From: Mixta sp031457955
GTDB lineage: Bacteria > Pseudomonadota > Gammaproteobacteria > Enterobacterales > Enterobacteriaceae
Assembly: GCF_031457955.1 (NCBI RefSeq)
Contig: NZ_JAVDXN010000001.1
Location: 868,001-932,000 of the forward strand
Length of the DNA stretch: 64,000 nucleotides
Reading direction: 5' to 3'
Under the pieces are notes generated by a model. The model worked only from the letters and a program-made list of their open reading frames with translations, was not told the origin of the DNA and searched no databases. The position numbers were made by a program, and so were the translations under genes. Positions within the stretch are counted from its first letter, which is position 1; every line of letters starts with the position of its first letter. Below are positions 1 to 9,696 of this stretch, in pieces.

Positions 1-462
1 GACGCCGTCCATATGACGCAACGAGAACAAAATCGAGGTCAGTCCCAGAATGAGCTGAATCATCAGGATCCCGAGAATCACAATGTCGGCACGGGTTGAG
101 GTAGCGCGTACGCGTGGGTTAAACATGCGCCGCTTCAGCAGCATCAGGCCGCCAACCAGCGCCATCAGGCCAAATACCCCGCCCGCGATCATTGCCAGTT
201 TCTGCTTGGTCGCTATCGCCAGGAAAGGTTCATAGACCCAGTGCGGCGTCAGCAGGCCAAACAGATGACCGAAGAAGATGCCGATAATACCGATGTGGAA
301 CAGGTTCGACGCCAGACGGAAGTTGCCTTTATCCAGCATCTGGCTCGATCCGGCGCGCCAGGTGTACTGCCCGTAGTCATAGCGCAACCAGCTGCCAATC
401 AGAAACACCGTCCCGCACAGATAGGGATAAATCTCGAAAAAGAAGATGTTCAGATAGTGCAT
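1..462 (-). CDS. narI: Respiratory nitrate reductase gamma subunit, 5' part only
   Basis: Membrane cytochrome b subunit that takes electrons from quinol and passes them to NarH. Only the first 154 codons are inside the window; the family is about 225 residues, so the C-terminus lies beyond base 1. The start ATG (bases 462-460) overlaps the narJ stop as TAATG, which implies translational coupling. Hydrophobic helices are visible from residue 5 onward, and His56 and His66 sit where the E. coli NarI haem ligands are. The two further haem histidines of the family would be in the missing part. Last gene of the narGHJI unit. Confidence 0.95.
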   Translation of the reverse strand, partial: MHYLNIFFFEIYPYLCGTVFLIGSWLRYDYGQYTWRAGSSQMLDKGNFRLASNLFHIGIIGIFFGHLFGLLTPHWVYEPFLAIATKQKLAMIAGGVFGLMALVGGLMLLKRRMFNPRVRATSTRADIVILGILMIQLILGLTSILFSLRHMDGV

Positions 463-1157
463 TATTTCGATCCTCCGGCTGACAAATCCAGATACTGTGG
501 AATAGGCTGCTGCTGAAAACGCTGCTGATGCGCCTTTTCCTGCGAGGTGTCGCACGTTTGCGCCTGGTCGTCGATAAATTTAATCTGTGCCTCTTCCCAG
601 ACGGCATCCAGCGCCTGACGGGTATCGTCACGCGGCTCTTTGCTCACCTGCCCGGCTACGCTGCTGCTGCGCAGCGGGCTCCCTGCCCACGTCAGCAGCA
701 TATCGAACAGCTGGCTAAAGGCGCTGTCGCGCTGCTGTAGCCGCCCGCCAATCAGCGCCAGAATTGGCGCGACGTCCTGTAATCCCTGCCGCGCTGCCGC
801 CTCCGGCTGCTGACTGAGATACTCAAGATAGAGCGGCAAATAGTCCGGCAGCTCGCGGCAGTCGAGAAACAGGCCCGCCTGCTCATACTGCGCCAGTAGA
901 TCGACCATCGCCTGGCCGCGATCGCGCGATTCGCCATGCACATGCTCAAACAGCAGCAGCGAGGTGGCGCAACCGCGATCGAAGGTTTCACACCATTCCG
1001 ACTGGCGATCCAGCAAGCCGCCGCTCAGCCAGAAATGGGCAAAAGGCTGTAGCATCGGTGCCTGCCGGGCGACCAGCGCATTCAGTTCATCCTTTTCCTC
1101 CCACAACGCCTTATCGGGGTACTCCAGCAGCAACGCCACCACTTTTAGCATCAGCAT
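462..1157 (-). CDS. narJ: Nitrate reductase molybdenum cofactor assembly chaperone
   Basis: Cytoplasmic TorD/NarJ-family chaperone that binds the NarG N-terminus and supports cofactor insertion before membrane attachment; it is not part of the final enzyme. The 231-residue length fits NarJ, and the N-terminal pattern MLMLKVVALLLEYPD and the LPDYLPLYLEYLS segment are typical. Start and stop both overlap the neighbours (TAATG with narH upstream and with narI downstream). The last 25 residues are Gln-rich and low in complexity, as is common in this family. Confidence 0.95.
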   Translation of the reverse strand: MLMLKVVALLLEYPDKALWEEKDELNALVARQAPMLQPFAHFWLSGGLLDRQSEWCETFDRGCATSLLLFEHVHGESRDRGQAMVDLLAQYEQAGLFLDCRELPDYLPLYLEYLSQQPEAAARQGLQDVAPILALIGGRLQQRDSAFSQLFDMLLTWAGSPLRSSSVAGQVSKEPRDDTRQALDAVWEEAQIKFIDDQAQTCDTSQEKAHQQRFQQQPIPQYLDLSAGGSK

Positions 1158-2689
1158 TATTCGCCCTCCGCCCGATGGGTAATGTTAATGGCATCGATGC
1201 GGCGGCTGTTGAACAGGTTGAATTTGCTGTCGCTGCCGTGGCAGCCATCGCCAAAGGTAAAGCCGCAGCCGTTGCGTTCCGGGAAGGCGTCAGCCGCCAG
1301 TTCGCGGTGGCTGGTGGGGATCACAAACCGATCTTCGTAGTTGGCAATCGCCAGGTAGCGATACATCTCTTCCACCTGCGCCACGCTCAGGCCGACCTGT
1401 TCAATGGCGCGGGTGTCGGTAGTGCCATCCACCGTTTGCGCACGTTTGTAATGACGCATCGCCATCATTCTTTTCAGCGCGCGCAGCACCGGCGCGGTAT
1501 CGCCCGCGCTTAGCAGGTTTGCCAGGTACTGCACCGGAATGCGCAGGGTTTCCACCGCTGGCAGCGCGCCATCCATCGGCAGCGCGCCCGCGTCGGCCAC
1601 CGACTGAATCGGCGACAAGGGCGGCACATACCAGACCATCGGCAGCGTGCGGTATTCGGGATGCAGCGGCAGCGCCAGTTTCCAGTCCATCGCCAGCTTC
1701 CACACCGGCGACTGCTGCGCCGCCTCAATAACGTTTTGCGGAATGCCCTGCGCCAGCGCTTCAGCAATCACTTCCGGGTCATTCGGATCGAGAAACACTT
1801 CCAGCTGACGCTCATAGAGATCGGTTTCATTCTCTGCGCTGGCGGCATCGGCGATGCGGTCGGCGTCATACAGCACCACGCCAAGGTAACGAATACGGCC
1901 GACGCAGGTTTCAGAGCAGACGGTCGGCATGCCCGATTCGATACGCGGATAGCAGAAAATGCACTTCTCTGATTTGCCGCTTTTCCAGTTGAAGTAGATT
2001 TTTTTGTAAGGACAGCCGCTGATGCACAAGCGCCAGCCGCGACACTTATCCTGATCGATCAGTACGATGCCATCCTCTTCGCGCTTGTAAATCGCGCCGC
2101 TGGGACAGGTCGCCACGCAGCTGGGGTTCAGGCAGTGTTCGCACAGGCGCGGCAGATACATCATAAAAGTGTTTTCAAACTGGCCATACATCTCCTTTTG
2201 CATCGCCACGAAGTTGCTGTCCTGCGAGCGCAGGCTGAACTCGCCGCCCAGAATCTCTTCCCAGTTCGGTCCCCATTCCACTTTGTTCATGCGCTTGCCG
2301 CTGATCAGCGAACGCGGTCGGGCGATCGGCTGGTGTTTGCCCTCTTTCGCGTTGTGCAGATGCTGATAGTCAAAGCTGAACGGTTCGTAATAATCATCGA
2401 TACCCGGCACTTCCGGGTTAGCGAAAATTTTAGCCATTACGCCCGCCTTACCGCCTAACCGCGGCTCCAGCTTGCCGTTGATTTTGCGGATCCAGCCGCC
2501 CTTCCATTTATCCTGATCTTCCCAGGCTTTGGGATAGCCGATGCCCGGTTTGGTTTCGACATTATTAAACCAGGCGTACTCCATGCCTTCACGCCCGGTC
2601 CAGACGTTTTTGCAGGTAATGGAGCAGGTATGACAGCCGATACATTTGTCGAGATTCATCACCATGCCGACCTGTGAACGTATTTTCAT
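1157..2689 (-). CDS. narH: Respiratory nitrate reductase beta subunit
   Basis: Electron-transfer subunit carrying iron-sulfur clusters between NarI and NarG on the cytoplasmic face. At 510 residues it has the family length. Four Cys clusters are visible: CIGCHTCSITC near residue 16, CEHCLNPSCVATC, CRGWRLCISGC and CIFCYP...CSETC. The Trp replacing one Cys in the third cluster is the family signature for the 3Fe-4S centre. The start overlaps the narG stop as ATGA (bases 2689-2686). Confidence 0.97.
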   Translation of the reverse strand: MKIRSQVGMVMNLDKCIGCHTCSITCKNVWTGREGMEYAWFNNVETKPGIGYPKAWEDQDKWKGGWIRKINGKLEPRLGGKAGVMAKIFANPEVPGIDDYYEPFSFDYQHLHNAKEGKHQPIARPRSLISGKRMNKVEWGPNWEEILGGEFSLRSQDSNFVAMQKEMYGQFENTFMMYLPRLCEHCLNPSCVATCPSGAIYKREEDGIVLIDQDKCRGWRLCISGCPYKKIYFNWKSGKSEKCIFCYPRIESGMPTVCSETCVGRIRYLGVVLYDADRIADAASAENETDLYERQLEVFLDPNDPEVIAEALAQGIPQNVIEAAQQSPVWKLAMDWKLALPLHPEYRTLPMVWYVPPLSPIQSVADAGALPMDGALPAVETLRIPVQYLANLLSAGDTAPVLRALKRMMAMRHYKRAQTVDGTTDTRAIEQVGLSVAQVEEMYRYLAIANYEDRFVIPTSHRELAADAFPERNGCGFTFGDGCHGSDSKFNLFNSRRIDAINITHRAEGE

Positions 2690-5600
2690 TGCGCCTCCCC
2701 CTGCACCTGGTCCTGGCCTTCGCCATCCAGCCAGTTAATGTTTTTCATTTTGCGGATCATGATGAATTCGTCGCGGTTAGAGCCGACGGTGCCGTAATAG
2801 TTGAAGCTGTAGGCCAGATGCGCATAGCCGCCGATCATATGGGTCGGTTTTGGACAGATGCGCGTAACAGAGTTGTGGAAGCCGCCGCGAATGCCGGTAA
2901 CTTCTGAACCAGGGATATTGGTGATGCGCTCCTGAGCGTGATACATCATGGTAGAGCCGGGCTTCACGCGCTGGCTCACCACCGCGCGACAGGTCAATGC
3001 GCCGTTGGCATTAAACACTTCCACCCAGTCGTTATCCTTGATTTGCAGTTCACGCGCGTCGTCTTCACTCATCCAGATAATTGGCCCGCCGCGTGACATG
3101 GTCAGCATCAGCAGGTTTTCACTATAGGTGGAGTGAATCCCCCATTTCTGGTGCGGCGTCAGGAAGTTCAGCGCCTTTTCCGGGAAGCCGTTCGACGGAA
3201 TATGCTGCAGCTGGGTAACGCTGCGCGTATCGATCGGCGGCCGGTAGGAAACCAGGCTTTCGCCAAAGGCGCGCATCCACGGATGATCCTGATAAAGCTG
3301 CTGTCGCCCGCTGATGGTGCGCCACGGGATTAGCTCATGCACGTTGGTATAGCTGGCGTTATAGGAGACATGCTCATCCTCCAGGCCGGACCAGGTCGGG
3401 CTGGAGATGATTTTGCGCGGCTGCGCCTGAATATCGCGGAAGCGGATTTTCTCCTCTTCTTTGCGGCGCGCCAGGTGGGTATGCTCGCGGCCGGTGATTT
3501 CGCCCAGCGCCTCCCAGGCTTTCACTGCCACCTGGCCGTTGGTCTCCGGCGCCAGCGTCAAAATCATCTCTGCCGCGTCAATGGCGCTGTTGATCATCGG
3601 CTGCCCTTTCGCCGGGCCATCCGCTTTGACATAGTTCAGCTTGCGCAGCAGTTCGACCTCATTCGCCGTCTGCCAGTTAATGCCTTTGCCGCCGTTGCCG
3701 ATGCTTTCCAGCAGCGGGCCGACTGAGGTAAAGCGCTCCCAGGTCGCCGGATAGTCCCGTTCAATGGTGATGATATTCGGGGCGGTTTTACCGGGGATCA
3801 GATCGCATTCGCCTTTATGCCACTCTTTAATTTCATAAGGCTGCGCCAGCTCGGCGGGCGAGTCATGCTGAATCGGCTGGAGCACCACATCGATCTCTTT
3901 CCCCAGATGGCCGACGCAGAGCGCGGAGAAGGTTTTGGCGATATCTTTATAGATTTCCCAGTCCGAGCGTGACTCCCAGACCGGATCCACCGCGGCAGAA
4001 AGCGGATGAATAAACGGATGCATATCCGTGGTGTTCATATCATCTTTTTCATACCAGGAAGCAGTCGGCAAAACGATATCGGAATAGAGACAGGTGGTGG
4101 ACATGCGGAAGTCGAGCGTTACCAGCAGATCCAGCTTGCCCTCCAGCGCTTTGGTCTGCCACTCCACCTCTTCCGGGATCGCATCGCCTTTGCCGATGCA
4201 CTCTTCACCCTGAATGCCGCTGTCGGTGCCAAGCAGATATTTCAGCAGATACTCGTGGCCTTTCCCGGAGGAGCCGAGCAGATTCGAGCGCCAGATAAAC
4301 AGGTTGCGCGGATGGTTATTGCCGTCGTCCGGTTGTTCACAGGCGAAGCGCAGCTTGCCGCTTTTCAGCGCTGCAACGGTATAGTCAACCGGCGGCTGCC
4401 CTGCCTCTTTCGCCAACCCGGCGATGCGCAGCGGGTTAATATTCAGCTGCGGCGCCGAAGGCAGCCAGCCCATACGCTCGGCGCGCACGTTGAAATCGAT
4501 CAGCTGACCGGTGAATTTTTGCTTCTGAGCGATGGGCGACAGCAGCTCGCCGATGCTCAGCTTTTCAAAACGCCATTGGCTGGCATGGGCGTAAAAATAG
4601 GAGGTGCTATTCATCTGGCGCGGTGGACGCGTCCAGTCCAGCGCAAACGCCAGCGGCATCCAGCCGGTTTGCGGGCGCAGCTTCTCCTGGCCGACGTAAT
4701 GCGCCCAGCCGCCGCCGGTTTGCCCTACGCAGCCGCAGAACACCAGCATATTAATCAGGCCGCGGTAGTTCATATCCATGTGATACCAGTGGTTGAGACC
4801 GGCTCCCACGATAATCATTGAGCGCCCGCGCGTTTTGTGCGCGGTCTCGGCGAATTCCCGTGCAATATGCTCAAGGTTTTTGCGCGGCACGCCGCTGATT
4901 TGCTCCGCCCAGGCGGGCGTATAAGCCTTGATGTCATCATAGCTTTGCGCGCAGTTGGCATCGTCCAGACCACGATCCAGCCCGTAATTCGCCAGCATCA
5001 GATCGTAAACCGTGACCACGCGTCCGGCGCTGCCGTCCGCCAGGGTAATATGTTTTACCGGCAGCTGATGCAGCAGGATCGGATCCTGCTTCACATGGCG
5101 GAAGTTGGGGCTTTCATTGCCGCCATAATAGGGAAACGCTACCGAAACCACTTCATCGCGATCCTCAATCAGCGAAAGGCGCAGCGTAACTTCGCTACCG
5201 GCCGCCTGCGGCTCCAGGTTCCATTTCCCTTTTTCGCCCCAGCGGAAACCGATGGAACCGTTAGGCACCACCAGATCGCCGCTTTCGCTCAGGGCGACGG
5301 TTTTCCAGTCGGGGTTATTGGTTTCGTTCAGCGCATCGCTGAGATCGGCGGCGCGCAGCAGGCGGCCAGAGGTGTAGTAACCACTCTCGTCCGGCTCCAG
5401 CAGCACCAGCATCGGCATGTCGGTATAGCGGCGCGCATAGCTAAGGAAATATTCGCTGGGATTGTCCAGGTGAAACTCTTTCAGAATCACATGGCCCATC
5501 GCCATGGCCAGCGCGCTGTCGGTGCCCTGTTTGGGCGACAGCCACTGATCGCACAGCTTGGCGACTTCTGAATAGTCCGGGCTGATGGCGATAGTTTTGG

Positions 5601-6426
5601 TGCCTTTGTAACGCACTTCGGTAAAGAAATGGGCGTCCGGGGTGCGCGTCTGCGGCACGTTAGAGCCCCAGGCAATGATATAGCTGGAGTTGTACCAGTC
5701 GGCAGATTCCGGCACGTCGGTCTGCTCGCCCCAGGTCATCGGCGAGGCGGGCGGCAGATCGCAATACCAGTCATAAAAGCTCAGGCTGGTGGCGCCAATC
5801 AGCGAAAGATAACGCGTTCCGGCGGCGTAGGAGATCATTGACATCGCCGGGATCGGCGAGAAACCCGCCACGCGATCGGGGCCGCAGTGTTTGATGGTCC
5901 AGATATTGGCGGCAGCGATCAGCGTATTCAGCTCTTTCCAGTCAGAGCGAATAAAGCCGCCGTGGCCGCGTGCCTGTTTATAGCTGCGGCTTTTTTCCGG
6001 ATCGGTGACGATAGCGTTCCAGGCCAGCACCGGATCGGTATACTGCGCCAGCGCTTCGCGCCACAGCTCCACCAGACGGCGGCGCACCAGCGGATATTTC
6101 AGCCGGTTGGCGCTATAAATATACCAGGAGTAGCTGGCGCCGCGCGGGCAGCCGCGTGGTTCATGGTTGGGTAAATCGGGACGGGTTCGCGGATAGTCGG
6201 TCTGCTGCGTTTCCCAGGTAACCAGCCCGTTTTTCACATAAATCTTCCAGCTACAGGAGCCGGTACAGTTTACGCCGTGCGTTGAGCGCACAATTTTGTC
6301 GTACTGCCAGCGCTGGCGATAGCTGTCTTCCCAATCGCGGTTGCTGTTCATCAACTGCCCGTGTCCATCCGAGAAGGTGTCGCTTTTCTGACGGAAATAG
6401 CGAAACTTGTCCACTAACTTGCTCAT
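2686..6426 (-). CDS. narG: Respiratory nitrate reductase alpha (catalytic) subunit
   Basis: Molybdenum bis-MGD enzyme reducing nitrate to nitrite in the cytoplasm during anaerobic respiration. The chosen start (MSKLVDKFRY) gives 1246 residues, against about 1247 in E. coli; an upstream in-frame start would add 17 unconserved residues. His50, Cys54, Cys58 and a Cys near 93 form the FS0 cluster site (HGVNCTGSC, EPRGCPRG). The segment WGSNVPQTRTPDAHF carries the Asp that ligates Mo. The 84-base gap to narK holds no convincing terminator, so the two may be partly cotranscribed. Confidence 0.98.
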   Translation of the reverse strand: MSKLVDKFRYFRQKSDTFSDGHGQLMNSNRDWEDSYRQRWQYDKIVRSTHGVNCTGSCSWKIYVKNGLVTWETQQTDYPRTRPDLPNHEPRGCPRGASYSWYIYSANRLKYPLVRRRLVELWREALAQYTDPVLAWNAIVTDPEKSRSYKQARGHGGFIRSDWKELNTLIAAANIWTIKHCGPDRVAGFSPIPAMSMISYAAGTRYLSLIGATSLSFYDWYCDLPPASPMTWGEQTDVPESADWYNSSYIIAWGSNVPQTRTPDAHFFTEVRYKGTKTIAISPDYSEVAKLCDQWLSPKQGTDSALAMAMGHVILKEFHLDNPSEYFLSYARRYTDMPMLVLLEPDESGYYTSGRLLRAADLSDALNETNNPDWKTVALSESGDLVVPNGSIGFRWGEKGKWNLEPQAAGSEVTLRLSLIEDRDEVVSVAFPYYGGNESPNFRHVKQDPILLHQLPVKHITLADGSAGRVVTVYDLMLANYGLDRGLDDANCAQSYDDIKAYTPAWAEQISGVPRKNLEHIAREFAETAHKTRGRSMIIVGAGLNHWYHMDMNYRGLINMLVFCGCVGQTGGGWAHYVGQEKLRPQTGWMPLAFALDWTRPPRQMNSTSYFYAHASQWRFEKLSIGELLSPIAQKQKFTGQLIDFNVRAERMGWLPSAPQLNINPLRIAGLAKEAGQPPVDYTVAALKSGKLRFACEQPDDGNNHPRNLFIWRSNLLGSSGKGHEYLLKYLLGTDSGIQGEECIGKGDAIPEEVEWQTKALEGKLDLLVTLDFRMSTTCLYSDIVLPTASWYEKDDMNTTDMHPFIHPLSAAVDPVWESRSDWEIYKDIAKTFSALCVGHLGKEIDVVLQPIQHDSPAELAQPYEIKEWHKGECDLIPGKTAPNIITIERDYPATWERFTSVGPLLESIGNGGKGINWQTANEVELLRKLNYVKADGPAKGQPMINSAIDAAEMILTLAPETNGQVAVKAWEALGEITGREHTHLARRKEEEKIRFRDIQAQPRKIISSPTWSGLEDEHVSYNASYTNVHELIPWRTISGRQQLYQDHPWMRAFGESLVSYRPPIDTRSVTQLQHIPSNGFPEKALNFLTPHQKWGIHSTYSENLLMLTMSRGGPIIWMSEDDARELQIKDNDWVEVFNANGALTCRAVVSQRVKPGSTMMYHAQERITNIPGSEVTGIRGGFHNSVTRICPKPTHMIGGYAHLAYSFNYYGTVGSNRDEFIMIRKMKNINWLDGEGQDQVQGEAQ

Positions 6427-6510
6427 TACCCACTCCTGGCAGAGAGTTTCCCTGCGGTTACATGGCTCAAATTGCAAGATCTGAAAAACAGATCGAAGGA
6501 GATACCGTGC

Positions 6511-7893
6511 TTAGCCTTTAGAAAAACGGCGCCCGTAAACCAGCCAGGTCACCAAGGTGCAGACAATGTAGAAAACCAGAAAGACTTTCATCGCCCCGAC
6601 CGGCGAACCGGTCATCGCCAGCGATGTGCCGAAGGCTTTAGGAATAAAGAAACCGCCGATCGCGCCAATGGCAGAGATAAAGCCCAGCGCCGCAGCGGTT
6701 TCGGTCACCGCCACATGTTGCGCCTGCGCTTCACTGCCACCTTCCGCCAGAATTCTTTTGCGCGTCAGGGTACGGAAAATCACGGCAATCATTTGAAAGG
6801 TAGAGCCGCTGCCGAGGCCCGCCGTGAGAAACAGGCCCATAAACACGGCGTAAAAGGCAGTAAAGTTGCCAGTGCCGTAGCCCGGCAGCGTTGAAAACAG
6901 CAGCAGCGTGAACAGCGCCATCAGAATAAAGTTCACCAGGGTTACGCGGATGCCGCCGAGCTTGTCAGAGATAATCCCGCCCGCAGAACGCGCCAGCGCG
7001 CCAAGAAACGGCCCGAAAAAGGCCAGCTTGAGAATATCGACATTGGGAAACTGCGTTTTCGCCAGCATGCCGAAACCGGCGGAAAAACCGATAAAGGAGC
7101 CAAAGGTCGCCAGATAGAGCAAACTCAGCAGCCACATATGGCCGCGCTTCAGTACCGTGAGCTGTTCCCGTAGCGAAGCCTGGGCACCCGCCAGCGTATC
7201 CATACAAAACCAGGCGGCCAGCACCGCCATGACCAGCAGCGGCACCCACAGCCAGGCAGCATTGGCTAACCACAAGCGACCGCCGTCCGCCTGTTCGATG
7301 CCCTGCACGCCGAGGAAAGTAAAAATAGGTAACGAGATCACCACCGGCGTTAACAGCTGCATGACGCTGACGCCTAAATTACCCAGCCCGCCATTGATCC
7401 CCAGCGCACTGCCCTGACGCGCGCGCGGAAAGAAAAAACTGATATTGCCCATGCTGGAGGCGAAGTTCGCGCCAGCAAAGCCGCACAGCAACGAAATAAC
7501 AATAAATACGCCATAGGGCGTTGCCGGATTCTGCACGGCAAAACCCAGCCAGACGCAGGGAATAATCAGGATAGCGGTGCTGATGACGGTCCATTGACGT
7601 CCGCCAAACAGCGGCACGGCGAAAGAATAAGGCACGCGCAGGATCGCCCCGGAAAGTGAAGGCAGCGCGGTAAGCAGGAACAGCTGATCGGTTGTGAAAT
7701 GAAAGCCAACTTTATTCAGGTTAACCGCCACGGCGCTGAATAACATCCAGACGCAGAAGGCTAACAGCAAAGCAAAAACAGAGGTCCATAAATTACGCTG
7801 CGCAATCTTTTTGCCGGTCTTTTCCCAATAGCGCGGGTTTTCGGCATCCCAGCCGCGCAGCGCGGCATGCGTCGATTTTTCATGTGTAGCCAT
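6511..7893 (-). CDS. narK: Nitrate/nitrite antiporter
   Basis: Twelve-helix major facilitator that takes in nitrate and exports nitrite in the inner membrane. It is collinear with E. coli NarK over its whole length, including the segments LLLAFCVWMLFSAVAVNL and GFAGANFASSMGNISFFFP and the second nitrate signature around AGLGSGSTFQM. The ATG at 7893 has AGGGAA upstream; a GTG two codons earlier is also possible. It lies directly upstream of narGHJI on the same strand. In E. coli narXL is divergent from narK; here the upstream gene is araJ and no narXL is present in the window. Confidence 0.95.
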   Translation of the reverse strand: MATHEKSTHAALRGWDAENPRYWEKTGKKIAQRNLWTSVFALLLAFCVWMLFSAVAVNLNKVGFHFTTDQLFLLTALPSLSGAILRVPYSFAVPLFGGRQWTVISTAILIIPCVWLGFAVQNPATPYGVFIVISLLCGFAGANFASSMGNISFFFPRARQGSALGINGGLGNLGVSVMQLLTPVVISLPIFTFLGVQGIEQADGGRLWLANAAWLWVPLLVMAVLAAWFCMDTLAGAQASLREQLTVLKRGHMWLLSLLYLATFGSFIGFSAGFGMLAKTQFPNVDILKLAFFGPFLGALARSAGGIISDKLGGIRVTLVNFILMALFTLLLFSTLPGYGTGNFTAFYAVFMGLFLTAGLGSGSTFQMIAVIFRTLTRKRILAEGGSEAQAQHVAVTETAAALGFISAIGAIGGFFIPKAFGTSLAMTGSPVGAMKVFLVFYIVCTLVTWLVYGRRFSKG

Positions 7894-8290
7894 ATTCACG
7901 TTCCCTGGTCAGAAGCAACGAAAGCGGACTAAAGCAAAGCGACAAATTCCCGTAAGCGTAGTCAGGTTATTTAGAGTGATCAATAATCAATTCGAAATTA
8001 TGATTCAGATAACGATCAGGCTGCTAAACAAAATAAAAGCATTAATAAACAAAAAGTTAATTCAATATTTTTCCCTACGTCGCAAAATCGGTTATCTCTT
8101 TTTTAGCATGCAATTATGACGGGCGTTTTTCACGTTTTCAGCCAGGGACGGTAATCATTGCTTTGAATAATGAAGAAATTTTACGCAACACGGCAGGATT
8201 TAGGGCATCGGCATAGCCTGACGCTCTGCTTGCGCGGTATGAGGTGAAGATGGCCTTGCTGCTGTAATTTAATTGAACAATGTCACACTT
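7894..8290 (-). other. Non-coding region upstream of narK
   Basis: About 400 bases, AT-rich in its half nearest narK. No gene was seen. It must hold the narK promoter. An FNR-like inverted repeat, GTGAT-CAATA-ATCAA, lies at 7976-7990, roughly 85 bases before the start codon, but its spacer is 5 rather than the canonical 4 bases, so the assignment is weak. No clear terminator for araJ was recognised. Confidence 0.4.
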
Positions 8291-9469
8291 TTACCCCATG
8301 GCACCCGCTGCAGAACGCAAGGCAGAACGGGATTTCACCCGGCCATAACAGAGTAGCGACAGCATCGCCGAAAGAGAGAGCAGCGCCGCTGGCAGCGCAA
8401 CGTAGTTGTAAGGTAAACCGGCATCGAGCATCATGCCGCCGCAGAATGCGCCCACGGCGCTGCCGAGGTTAAAGGCAATTTGCCCGCCTGCCGCGCCCAG
8501 CATTTCACCGCCTTTGGCATTTTGCAGCAGGAGAATTTGCAGCGGCGCAGAGAGCGCGAATAACCCGGCACAGGTGATAAAGGCCAGACTAAGCGCGGCG
8601 CTTTGTTGATAAGCGAAAAACAGCGTTAGCGCCAGGGCAGCGGCAATCGTCAGGTTAGTTATCGCCGCAATACGCAGCGGCGAAAAGCGACCAGATATTT
8701 TCCCGCTGACCATATTACCCAGCACCATTCCCAGGCCTGCCAGCATCATAATCAGCGGCATCGTGCTTTCCGAAAAGCCAGAAACGTAAATCATCACCGG
8801 TTTGATATAGCTGAACCAGGCAAAAACCCCGGCGTTGCTGCACAGGGTAGCGAGAAAAATCAGCCACGGCGCGGCGGATTTCAGGAAGTGGAACTGTTCG
8901 CTGATTTTACCGGGTGCGCGGTCGGAAATATCAGGGATCCAGCAAATAATCGCCGCCATAACGGCAACATTAAACACGGCAATCAGTAAAAACGTTGAGC
9001 GCCAGCTGAACTCATGGCTTAAAAACGTTCCCAGCGGAATACCAATCAGGTTAGCCAGCGTCATGCCGGAAACCATGCCCGCCACCGCCGCAGTGACTTT
9101 GCCTGGGCTGATAACCCTGGTCAGGATAATCGCGCCGACGCCGAAAAACGCACCGTGCGGAAACCCCGAAACCAGACGGGCAATAACCAGCGTTGTATAA
9201 GATGAAGCGAAGCCGAACGCGGCGTTGCCGATAATGCACAGCGCAGCTAAAAATATCATAATGCGCTTCAGCGAAAATTTACTGGAAACCACGGCAATCA
9301 CTGGCGCGCCGATAACCACGCCAAGCGCATAAAACGAGATCATATGGCCTGCGGAAGAGACCGGAAGATGCCTGTCATGCGCCAGTTCGGTCAAAATGCC
9401 CATAATGCCGAATTCGGCCATCCCCAGACCAAACGTTCCCAGCGCCAGTGAAATAATCACCTTATTCAT
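8291..9469 (-). CDS. araJ: MFS transporter, AraJ family
   Basis: Inner-membrane DHA1-type efflux permease with twelve predicted helices. It matches E. coli AraJ almost end to end (SLALGTFGLGMAEFGIMG, RLVSGFPHGAFFGVGAI, LLQNAKGGEMLGAAGGQIAF). The natural substrate is unknown; the E. coli gene is arabinose-inducible but not needed for arabinose use. The ATG at 9469 is preferred because AAAAGGG lies 8 bases upstream and the protein then begins like E. coli AraJ; an ATG at 9502 would add 11 residues. No arabinose genes are nearby. Confidence 0.88.
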   Translation of the reverse strand: MNKVIISLALGTFGLGMAEFGIMGILTELAHDRHLPVSSAGHMISFYALGVVIGAPVIAVVSSKFSLKRIMIFLAALCIIGNAAFGFASSYTTLVIARLVSGFPHGAFFGVGAIILTRVISPGKVTAAVAGMVSGMTLANLIGIPLGTFLSHEFSWRSTFLLIAVFNVAVMAAIICWIPDISDRAPGKISEQFHFLKSAAPWLIFLATLCSNAGVFAWFSYIKPVMIYVSGFSESTMPLIMMLAGLGMVLGNMVSGKISGRFSPLRIAAITNLTIAAALALTLFFAYQQSAALSLAFITCAGLFALSAPLQILLLQNAKGGEMLGAAGGQIAFNLGSAVGAFCGGMMLDAGLPYNYVALPAALLSLSAMLSLLCYGRVKSRSALRSAAGAMG

Positions 9470-9498
9470 ACCGCTAACCCTTTTATCCATTTTCTTTA

Positions 9499-9696
9499 TC
9501 ATCGCATGGGCGGGTTTAGCGAAGCATTCACGATTCTCGCGATGTTATTAATAATCTTGCTAATCGCTTGCGCCAGGGGGATGTGATGGGGCAGCGCGTA
9601 TATTGCTTCAATGCCTTTAATCGTGGCGTAGGCCGTTTTATCGCTTAAAATCTCAACGTGGCGCTGAGTTACCTGTAACGGCTCGCCATCGAAAGG
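9499..9696 (-). other. In-frame open segment just after the lipase stop codon
   Basis: Immediately after the lipase TAA (9699-9697) the same frame stays open for 65 codons and ends in TGA at 9501-9499. The translation (starting PFDGEPLQVTQRHVEILSD) reads like ordinary protein, but there is no early start codon. It could be the tail of a decayed gene or of a longer ancestral protein, or chance. I do not recognise a family. Confidence 0.25.

Noticed and set aside
6470..6500. Terminator between narK and narG
   Set aside because: A GATCTG/CAGATC hairpin exists but has no T-run after it in the transcribed direction.
7976..7990. FNR site upstream of narK
   Set aside because: Half-sites are right but the spacer is 5 instead of 4 bases; mentioned only as weak support.
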